Shown in pieces: positions 1 to 5,220 of a stretch of 5,220 bases of DNA (within the stretch, counting starts at the first letter, position 1; every line of letters begins with the position of its first letter). Below the pieces are notes generated by a model. It had not been told where the DNA came from, did not search any database, and saw only the letters and a program-made list of their open reading frames with translations. Both the position numbers and the translations under genes were made by a program. This stretch comes from an uncultured Clostridia bacterium (GTDB lineage Bacteria; Bacillota; Clostridia; TANB77; CAG-508): contig CAQPBJ010000036.1 of NCBI GenBank assembly GCA_948852945.1, positions 1 through 5,220 on the forward strand, written 5' to 3'.

Positions 1-3000
1 TGAGTATGGTCCAGTTGAACGAGCATGTATTTTATCATCAACTAAGTGGTGAAGTTTTAACATATACATTACACCAACTGTAATTGGATGGTCAAATGGT
101 TCACCTGTTCTACCATCATAAAGAATTGTTTTTCCGTTTGTTTCAAGTCCTGCTAATTTTAAGCATTCTTCGATATCTTCTTCTGATGCACCATCAAATA
201 CTGGTGTAGCTATTTTCCAATCAAGCATTCTTGCTGCTGCTCCTAAATGAACTTCAAGCACCTGTCCTAAGTTCATACGAGAAGGTACACCAAGTGGGTT
301 AAGAACTACATCAACTGGTGTTCCATCTGGTAAGAATGGCATATCTTCTTCTGGCATAATTCTTGAAATAACACCTTTGTTTCCGTGACGTCCAGCCATC
401 TTATCACCAACTGATATTTTTCTTTTTTGAGCTATATATACTCTTATTACTTTATTTACACCAGGTCCTAATTCATCTGAATTTTCTCTAGTGAATACTT
501 TAACATCAACTATTGTTCCAGCTTCTCCATGAGGTACACGTAGTGAAGTATCTCTTACTTCTCTAGCTTTTTCACCGAATATTGCTCTTAGCAATCTTTC
601 TTCTGCTGTTAGTTCTGTTTCTCCTTTTGGAGTAACCTTACCTACTAATATATCTCCAGGTCTAACTTCAGCACCTACTCTGATTACACCATCTTCATCT
701 AGGTCTCTTAAGCTGTCTTCTCCAACATTTGGGATGTCTCTTGTAATTTCTTCTGGTCCTAATTTTGTATCACGACATTCGCAATCATAATCTTCTATAT
801 GTATAGATGTTAATACATCTTCTTTTACAAGTCTTTCATTTAACAAAATAGCATCTTCATAGTTATAACCTTCCCAAGTTGTAAATGCGATAAGCAAGTT
901 TTTACCAAGAGCCATTTCACCTTTATCTGTAGCAGGTCCATCAGCGATAATGTCTCCTTTTTTAATTTGCTCACCTGTTTTTACAATTGGTCTTTGATTT
1001 ATACATGTTGCACCATTTGTTCTTTTAAATTTGCGTAGGTGATATACTTTTTCTTCACCTTTTTTATTTTTTATTTTGATTTCATCAGCTACAACTCTTG
1101 TAACTTCTCCGTCTTCTTCTGCTACTACAACTACTCCTGAGTCTTTAGCAGCTCTGTATTCGATTCCTGTTCCAACTCTAGGTGAATCTGTAATCATAAG
1201 TGGTACAGCTTGACGTTGCATGTTTGCACCCATTAGGGCACGGTTAGCATCATCGTGTTCTAAGAAAGGTATCATTGCTGCAGCAACAGAAACTAATTGT
1301 TTTGGTGATACGTCAACATAGTCAACTTTTTCTTTCTCAACTTCTATGATTTCATTTAAGTATCTAACTCTAATTCTGTCATTTACAAATCTATTTTCTT
1401 CGTCTAATGGTTCAGATGCTTGGGCTACTATATAATTGTCTTCTTCATCTGCTGTCATATATTCTACTTCATCTGTTAATTTTCCTGTTGCTTTATCAAC
1501 TTTTCTATATGGTGTTTCAACAAATCCATATTCGTTTATTATAGCAAATGTAGTAAGAGCTGATATAAGACCAATGTTTGGTCCTTCTGGAGATTCTATT
1601 GGACATAATCTACCATAGTGAGTATAGTGAACATCACGTACTTCGAATCCAGCTCTTTCTCTAGATAATCCACCAGGTCCTAATGCAGAAATTCTTCTTT
1701 TATGTGTTAATTCTGATAGTGGGTTTGATTGATCCATAAATTGTGATAATTGTGAACTTCCAAAGAACTCTCTAATTGATGATGTTATTGGTTTTGTGTT
1801 TATTAATGTTTGTGGTGTTACAACGTCTAAGTCTTGTATTGTCATTCTTTCACGAACAACTCTTTCAAGTCTTGTTAAACCAATTCTAAATTGATTTTGT
1901 AATAATTCACCAACACATCTAATACGTCTGTTTCCTAAGTGGTCGATATCATCTATTTTTCCTAATCCATGGTCTAAGTTTAATAGATAACTTATTGATC
2001 CTAATATATCTTCAGTTGTAACATGTTTTGGAACTAATTCATCCATTCTTTCGTTAAGAACTTTTGCTAAATCTTTTTCTTCAGTATTGTCTAATATATT
2101 TTTCAATACTTCATAATTAACTAATTCTTTAACTTTAACATCTTTTAGGATTTTTTCTGTAACAAATGCTCTAATGTCAACTGTTCCGTTACCAATAATT
2201 CTTACTTTTTTATCTTCTACTTTAACATCTACAACATTTATTCCTGAATTTTGTATTTCTTCCGCTACTTCTTTAGATATTACTTCATCTTTTCCTACGA
2301 AAAGTTCTCCTGTTTCTTGGTTTATAATATCATCATATGAAACTCTATTTGTAATTCTTGTAGCTAAACTTAATTTTTTATTATATTTGTATCTACCTAC
2401 TCTAGCTAAGTCATATCTTCTATCATCAAAGAATAATCCGTTAAATAAGTTTCTAGCAGCATCTACTGTAGGTAATTCTCCTGGTCTTAGTTTTTTATAG
2501 ATTTCTATTAATGCATCTTCTTGTGTTTTTATAGAATCTTTTGCTATTGTTGCAATTAATTTTTCTTCTTCACCAAAGAAGTCTATTATTTGGTCATCAG
2601 TTAATAGTCCTATTGCTCTTAATAGTGATGTTACTGGTAATTTTCTAGTTCTGTCTATTCTAACCCAGAATACATCATTACTATCTGTTTCATATTCTAA
2701 CCATGCACCTCTTATTGGCATAACTGTTGATGTATATATTTTCTTTCCTGTTTTGTCATATGTCGAATCATAATAACATCCTGGAGAACGAACTAATTGG
2801 CTTACAACAACTCTTTCAGCTCCATTTATTACGAATGTAGCACTATCTGTCATAAGTGGGAAATCTCCTAGATAGATTTCTTGTTCTTTAATTTCTCCTG
2901 TTTCTCTGTTTATAAGTCTTACTTTAACGTGTAATCTTGTTGAATATGTAGCATCTCTTTCTTTTGCTTCTTCTAGTGTATATTTTGTTTTTTCTTCCAT

Positions 3001-3210
3001 GTAGTAGTCAAAAAATTCTAATACTAGGTTTCCAGAATAATCTATTATTGGTGAAATATCTTTTAATACTTCTCCTAGACCTTCTTTAATGAACCATTCA
3101 TAAGAATCTTTTTGAACCTTTATAAGGTTAGGCATTTCTATGCTGTCACCTATTTTTGAAAAGGTTTTTCTTGTACATTTCTCATGTTTAATGTCTTTAA
3201 CTTTAACCAA
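1..3210 (-). CDS. rpoB: DNA-directed RNA polymerase subunit beta (3' end cut by window)
   Basis: Beta subunit of RNA polymerase, which forms one side of the catalytic cleft and the binding pocket for rifamycins. The frame is open for 1070 codons and leaves the window at DDKIHARSTGPYS; B. subtilis RpoB is about 1190 residues, so roughly the last 120 or more are missing. Landmarks in order: N-terminal RKTFSKIGDSIEMPNL near residue 14; RGAWLEYETD ending the first lobe motif near 167; RIDRTRKLPVT near 182; the rifampicin region GSSQLSQFMDQSNPLSE starting at G484; GYNYEDAILLNERLV with E785/D786; GDKMAGRHGNKG with K937 and K945, matching the E. coli active-site lysines K1065 and K1073. In the rifampicin region D493, H503 and S508 (E. 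coli D516, H526, S531) are all the susceptible residues. The segments checked codon by codon showed no frameshift. TTG is chosen as start because of the ribosome site just upstream; the next in-frame ATG lies inside conserved sequence. rpoC presumably follows beyond the window. Confidence 0.98.
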   Translation of the reverse strand, partial: MVKVKDIKHEKCTRKTFSKIGDSIEMPNLIKVQKDSYEWFIKEGLGEVLKDISPIIDYSGNLVLEFFDYYMEEKTKYTLEEAKERDATYSTRLHVKVRLINRETGEIKEQEIYLGDFPLMTDSATFVINGAERVVVSQLVRSPGCYYDSTYDKTGKKIYTSTVMPIRGAWLEYETDSNDVFWVRIDRTRKLPVTSLLRAIGLLTDDQIIDFFGEEEKLIATIAKDSIKTQEDALIEIYKKLRPGELPTVDAARNLFNGLFFDDRRYDLARVGRYKYNKKLSLATRITNRVSYDDIINQETGELFVGKDEVISKEVAEEIQNSGINVVDVKVEDKKVRIIGNGTVDIRAFVTEKILKDVKVKELVNYEVLKNILDNTEEKDLAKVLNERMDELVPKHVTTEDILGSISYLLNLDHGLGKIDDIDHLGNRRIRCVGELLQNQFRIGLTRLERVVRERMTIQDLDVVTPQTLINTKPITSSIREFFGSSQLSQFMDQSNPLSELTHKRRISALGPGGLSRERAGFEVRDVHYTHYGRLCPIESPEGPNIGLISALTTFAIINEYGFVETPYRKVDKATGKLTDEVEYMTADEEDNYIVAQASEPLDEENRFVNDRIRVRYLNEIIEVEKEKVDYVDVSPKQLVSVAAAMIPFLEHDDANRALMGANMQRQAVPLMITDSPRVGTGIEYRAAKDSGVVVVAEEDGEVTRVVADEIKIKNKKGEEKVYHLRKFKRTNGATCINQRPIVKTGEQIKKGDIIADGPATDKGEMALGKNLLIAFTTWEGYNYEDAILLNERLVKEDVLTSIHIEDYDCECRDTKLGPEEITRDIPNVGEDSLRDLDEDGVIRVGAEVRPGDILVGKVTPKGETELTAEERLLRAIFGEKAREVRDTSLRVPHGEAGTIVDVKVFTRENSDELGPGVNKVIRVYIAQKRKISVGDKMAGRHGNKGVISRIMPEEDMPFLPDGTPVDVVLNPLGVPSRMNLGQVLEVHLGAAARMLDWKIATPVFDGASEEDIEECLKLAGLETNGKTILYDGRTGEPFDHPITVGVMYMLKLHHLVDDKIHARSTGPYS

Positions 3211-3406
3211 AAAAAATCACCCCTATTTTCTTGTTTGTTGGTTAATACAAACTTTTAAATTACAGCAGGTAATGTGATATATTTTAAAGAAAGTCCTTCT
3301 TAAATAACAGGTTGTTATTTTCAAAATATGTTCCCTGCTAAAAAAACATTTTAAAAATAGTTCCTCTGAAATTTAATTCCTCTTTCTTTTTATATTAAAT
3401 TTTGTC
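3211..3406 (-). promoter_or_regulatory. Long 5' leader of rpoB with several small hairpins
   Basis: About 195 nt separate the predicted transcription start (near 3406) from the rpoB start codon. No credible reading frame lies in it. On the minus strand it can fold locally into four short hairpins. The first (3352-3323) pairs AAAATGTT with AACATaTTTT and has AGCAGGG in its loop. The second (3320-3302) pairs AAATAACA with TGTTATTT around ACC. The third (3301-3287) pairs AAGAA with TTCTT. The fourth (3273-3259) pairs ATTAC with GTAAT around CTGCT. The first and last loops are complementary over AGCAGG and CCTGCT (the last C borrowed from the stem). No known riboswitch or ribosomal-protein leader was recognised. 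Base composition is AT-rich, so some of these stems may be chance. Confidence 0.45.
3217..3224 (-). promoter_or_regulatory. Ribosome binding site of rpoB, fixing a TTG start
   Basis: The minus strand reads AGGGGTGA, then exactly six T, then TTG (3210-3208). AGGGGTGA is the anti-SD complement AGGAGGTGA with one base missing, so pairing with 16S rRNA should be strong, and the spacing is normal. No in-frame ATG lies nearby upstream or immediately downstream; the ATG visible in 'AAACATGAG' is out of frame. The site therefore decides for a TTG start. Confidence 0.85.
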
Positions 3407-3412
3407 CCAATA

Positions 3413-3441
3413 AGTATATCATAGCTTTCCCTAAGGGTCAA
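3413..3441 (-). promoter_or_regulatory. Sigma-A type promoter of rpoB
   Basis: On the minus strand the -35 box is TTGACC (3441-3436), followed by a 17-bp spacer and the -10 box TATACT (3418-3413). Each hexamer matches the consensus at five of six positions. TGA lies directly before the -10 box, giving an extended -10 (TGn). The predicted start falls on the GGGA run at 3408-3405, so the transcript would begin with G or A. It sits 13 bp downstream of the T run of the preceding terminator, which makes rpoB an independently started transcript rather than a read-through cistron of the transporter gene. Confidence 0.85.
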
Positions 3442-3487
3442 CAGTTTTTCAGGAAAAAATTTGAAGTTTATTAAAAGTACATTATAA

Positions 3488-3514
3488 ATCGAAGTGAAAG
3501 ATAGCAGTATTAGC
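3488..3514 (+). repeat. Left terminal inverted repeat (27 bp)
   Basis: Begins ATCGAAGTGAAAG and ends GTATTAGC. It is an exact reverse complement of 3629-3655. Both ends show clean loss of identity: flanking A/T bases outside, and a C/A mismatch inside before AATT resumes. Confidence 0.9.
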
Positions 3515-3628
3515 CAATTTTGCTCTTCGCAATCTCCATAATAAAAAACTCCGTTTTTATATGGTAGATTGCTCAATTTCGCACTTCGATAAACTTTGTT
3601 TATCTGCGTTTGGTCGCTAGCGCAATTT

Positions 3629-3655
3629 GCTAATACTGCTATCTTTCACTTCGAT
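3629..3655 (-). repeat. Right terminal inverted repeat (27 bp)
   Basis: Begins GCTAATACTGC and ends CACTTCGAT on the plus strand, the exact reverse complement of 3488-3514. A third copy of its nine terminal bases, CACTTCGAT, occurs inside the element at 3582-3590 in the same orientation. Confidence 0.9.
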
Positions 3656-3681
3656 ATTATTTGTATTAAAATAACTTCAAA

Positions 3682-4998
3682 TTATTCTTCTGAAAGTTCG
3701 TCTTCCTCTGGTTTTTCTATTATACAAGCTTTTACTTTTTCAATATGTTTATCCTCAATTTTTTCAAGTTTATAGATAACTTTTTCAGTCTCTATTATTT
3801 TTCCTTTATCTTTTTCATTTGGTATTCTTCCTAATTTTTCTACCAAATATCCTGAAAGTGTATCATATTCACCTTCTTCTATTGTTATATTCAAATAGTC
3901 TTCTACTTCATATATTGCTATATTTCCATTTAGCATGTATGTTGTTTCATCTATCTTTTCTACTGTTTTTTCTACTTCATCATATTCATCATAGATTTCT
4001 CCAACTATTTCTTCTAATATATCTTCTATTGTTACTATTCCTGATGTTCCGCCATATTCGTCTACTACTATTGCTATCTGCCTTCTATGTTTTCTTAATT
4101 CGTCAAATAATTCGTTTATTCTTTTTGCTTCTGGTACAAAGTATGCTTCTTTCATAAGATTTCTTATTCTTGTTTTTTTGTCTCTTTTAGATAGTAATAT
4201 ATCTTTTATATATACTATTCCTTTTATATTATCTATATTTTCATCATATATTGGTACTCTACTATATCTTAAATCTTCTGATAATTCTGTTATTACTTCC
4301 GTTATTGACATATTCATGTCTAATGCAAATATATCAGTTCTTGGAACCATTATTTCAGATACCACTTTGTCATTAAATTCAAATACTCTATTAATCATGT
4401 TTTTTTCCGATTTATTTATAGTTCCTTTTTCTTCTCCTACATCTACCATCATTCTGATTTCTTCTTCTGTTACTGTTTCTTCTTCATTTTCAGAAACTCC
4501 AAATAATTTTGAAACTATATTAGTTGAAAACGTTAGAAATTTAACAAATGGTGCTGTTATTACTGATATTGTTTTTATTATTCCTATTGATGCAAAGGCT
4601 ATTTTTTCACAATTTTTCATTGCTAATCTTTTTGGCACTAGTTCTCCAAAAATTAACGTAAAGTATGAAAGTATAATTGTTATTAATATAATTGATATAT
4701 TATTCCAAGCTGCTAAACCTATTTGTGGAATTTTATCATTTAATATTGGTGCTAATTCGCTTGCAAATGTTTCAGCAGCAAAGGCACTTGATAAGAATCC
4801 AGCTAGTGTTATTCCTATTTGTATTGTAGCTAAAAATTTGCTTGGATTTACTAGCATATCTTTTATTTTTTTAGCTTTTTTATTTCCTTCTTTAGCTTGT
4901 TTGTCAATCTTTGCATCATTTAGTGATATAAATGCTATTTCTGCTGATGCAAAAAATGCATTTAGTAATATCAATATTATGATTATTAATATCTGCAT
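3682..4998 (-). CDS. CNNM / CBS / CorC_HlyC family membrane protein (probable Mg2+ or Co2+ transporter, 'hemolysin family')
   Basis: Integral membrane protein of the CorC/CNNM family; members are known or proposed to move Mg2+ (sometimes Co2+) out of the cell, and the old name hemolysin is not a good guide to function. Domains in order: an N-terminal transmembrane DUF21/CNNM domain (about 1-165) with NAFFASAEIAF near 13, QIGITLAGFLSSAFA near 60 and FGELVPKRLAM near 117, and hydrophobic stretches near 1-23, 58-78, 100-122 and 132-158; a CBS pair (about 210-335) with VSEIMVPRTDI, YSRVPIYDENIDNIKGIVY and VVDEYGGTSGIVTIEDILEE, which in relatives binds adenine nucleotides; and a C-terminal CorC_HlyC domain (about 345-425) with GYLVEKLGRIP. 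It ends in an acidic tail. The 438-residue length is normal for the family. ATG is supported by AAAGGAGA (5013-5006) seven bases upstream. Several paralogs are common in Firmicutes (for example yqhB, yugS, yhdP), so no gene symbol is assigned. It stands directly upstream of rpoB but has its own terminator. Confidence 0.95.
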   Translation of the reverse strand: MQILIIIILILLNAFFASAEIAFISLNDAKIDKQAKEGNKKAKKIKDMLVNPSKFLATIQIGITLAGFLSSAFAAETFASELAPILNDKIPQIGLAAWNNISIILITIILSYFTLIFGELVPKRLAMKNCEKIAFASIGIIKTISVITAPFVKFLTFSTNIVSKLFGVSENEEETVTEEEIRMMVDVGEEKGTINKSEKNMINRVFEFNDKVVSEIMVPRTDIFALDMNMSITEVITELSEDLRYSRVPIYDENIDNIKGIVYIKDILLSKRDKKTRIRNLMKEAYFVPEAKRINELFDELRKHRRQIAIVVDEYGGTSGIVTIEDILEEIVGEIYDEYDEVEKTVEKIDETTYMLNGNIAIYEVEDYLNITIEEGEYDTLSGYLVEKLGRIPNEKDKGKIIETEKVIYKLEKIEDKHIEKVKACIIEKPEEDELSEE

Positions 4999-5052
4999 TT
5001 ATATTTCTCCTTTAAATTTAATAATAGGTAGTTTATTATATATTTTTAAATT

Positions 5053-5081
5053 AGTCTATTACATTTTAAAAAAATTATCAA
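5053..5081 (-). promoter_or_regulatory. Weak candidate promoter of the CNNM/CorC gene
   Basis: TTGATA (5081-5076) and TAGACT (5058-5053) are separated by 17 bp on the minus strand, matching the sigma-A consensus at five and four of six positions. Transcription would start near 5046, giving a leader of about 47 nt. The region is so AT-rich that other pairs are possible; a TATAAT at 5040-5035 exists but has no good -35 box. Confidence 0.35.
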
Positions 5082-5093
5082 GATAATTTCTTT
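5068..5093. terminator. Small AT-rich hairpin, possible terminator
   Basis: AAATTATC and GATAATTT pair across two bases (5089-5072). On the minus strand the stem lengthens through a G-U and three A-T pairs. A T run follows on both strands (TTTT on the minus side, CTTTTTT on the plus side), so it could end transcription from either direction. It has only one G-C pair and overlaps the candidate -35 box of the downstream gene, so the two readings compete. Confidence 0.25.
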
Positions 5094-5220
5094 TTTCATA
5101 AAATTTATATACTTATTTTGTATTGTTCCATTATAAATTAATTATTTTTCATAAAAAGTCTTGCCATTTTAGGTTTTGCGTGTTAAAATATTAAAAGTAA
5201 AATTTACTTATATCGCAAGA
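5094..5220. other. AT-rich stretch without a recognisable gene
   Basis: All frames are broken by early stops. It contains a 15-base palindrome AAGTAAA-A-TTTACTT (5195-5209) and inverted TTGCG / CGCAA (5176-5180, 5214-5218), which together may belong to a structure that continues outside the window. No conserved motif was seen. Confidence 0.4.

Larger units (their letters stand above)
3488..3655. mobile_element. MITE-like 168-bp element with perfect 27-bp terminal inverted repeats
   Basis: The ends are perfect inverted repeats of 27 bp, and the complementarity resumes for AATT after one mismatch. The 114-bp interior encodes no credible protein. It contains its own hairpins: 3529-3572 (GCAATCT, CCATA pairing with TATGG, AGATTGC, one bulged base); 3580-3608 (CGCA and GATAAAC pairing with GTTTATC and TGCG around TTT); and the palindrome CGCTAGCG at 3615-3622. 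ATTAT occurs just outside the right end (3656-3660) and two bases outside the left end (3481-3485), a possible 5-bp target duplication. The core is richer in G and C than its flanks. The form fits a non-autonomous miniature transposon or a dispersed palindromic repeat. The alternative is a locally evolved structured RNA or terminator. No transposase lies in the window, so the family cannot be named. Confidence 0.5.
3454..3683 (-). terminator. Probable intrinsic terminator of the CNNM/CorC gene, with an enlarged loop
   Basis: Perfect 11-base arms AATTTGAAGTT (3683-3673, overlapping two bases of the stop codon) and AACTTCAAATT (3468-3458) flank the intergenic hairpin, followed on the minus strand by a run of six T (3459-3454). 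The arms continue inwards with imperfect AT-rich pairing. Without the 168-bp insert between them, the remaining sequence would be an ordinary AT-rich stem with a small loop and a T tail. The inserted element itself adds a perfect 27-bp stem, so the present structure can still fold as one very long hairpin. The stem base is poor in GC, so termination strength is uncertain. Confidence 0.55.

Noticed and set aside
1436..1618. 60-codon plus-strand frame within rpoB
   Set aside because: Antisense to conserved RpoB residues; short and serine-rich, with no support.
2174..2500. 108-codon plus-strand frame within rpoB
   Set aside because: Antisense to continuous RpoB coding sequence, with no ribosome site or known motif.
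3373..3576. 67-codon minus-strand frame starting at TTG across the intergenic element
   Set aside because: It has no ribosome site, reads through half of the inverted-repeat element, the terminator T run and the rpoB promoter, and has no recognisable domain.
3488..3655. CRISPR repeat or tRNA-like structure
   Set aside because: The repeats are inverted, not direct and regularly spaced, and no cloverleaf with conserved T-loop or CCA end could be drawn.
3819..4157. 112-codon plus-strand leucine-rich frame
   Set aside because: Antisense to the conserved CBS/CorC part of the transporter gene; a low-complexity, leucine-rich shadow.
4178..5086. 302-codon plus-strand frame opposite the CNNM/CorC gene
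   Set aside because: It lies antisense to a well-supported conserved gene, and its serine/isoleucine-rich composition is what the complement of that AT-rich gene would give. It is a shadow.
5150..5184. Short minus-strand frame starting ATGGCAAGACTT and ending after ten codons
   Set aside because: Too short, no ribosome site, and no neighbouring context to suggest a leader peptide.

Overview
The window comes from an AT-rich (roughly 30% GC by eye), low-GC Gram-positive bacterium, most likely a member of the Clostridia. Evidence for this is the strongly Firmicutes-like RpoB sequence, AGA-dominated arginine codons, strong Shine-Dalgarno sites and a TTG start. No species can be named from the sequence alone. 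Everything that can be supported as a gene lies on the minus strand, so transcription runs from high to low coordinates.

Layout in transcription order. (1) 5220-4999: an AT-rich upstream region with no convincing gene. It holds a weak candidate promoter and a small AT-rich hairpin. (2) 4998-3682: a complete 438-residue CNNM/CBS/CorC_HlyC membrane protein, the family once called 'hemolysins' and now linked to Mg2+ (or Co2+) transport. (3) 3683-3454: a very long hairpin that begins at the stop codon of this gene and ends in a T run. Its base looks like an ordinary terminator stem, and its interior is a 168-bp element with perfect 27-bp inverted ends. (4) 3441-3413: a near-consensus sigma-A promoter (TTGACC, 17-bp spacer, TATACT, with an extended -10 TGA). 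(5) About 3406-3211: a leader of roughly 195 nt with several small hairpins. (6) 3210-1: rpoB, the RNA polymerase beta subunit, starting at TTG and running off the window after residue 1070, so about the last tenth is missing.

The two genes do not look functionally linked. The transporter appears to be terminated, and rpoB restarts from its own promoter just 13 bp after the T run. rpoB usually follows rplJ-rplL directly, so a transporter and a dedicated promoter with a long leader upstream indicate that rpoB (and presumably rpoC beyond the window) is uncoupled from the ribosomal stalk genes here.

The part worth a second look is the 470-bp intergenic region. It can be read as a MITE-like element inserted into the loop of a pre-existing terminator, with a possible 5-bp ATTAT target duplication. 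Its internal sequence could also fold into a multi-branched RNA. The rpoB leader has a second possible structure: two hairpin loops with complementary sequences (AGCAGG and CCTGC/CCTGCT).
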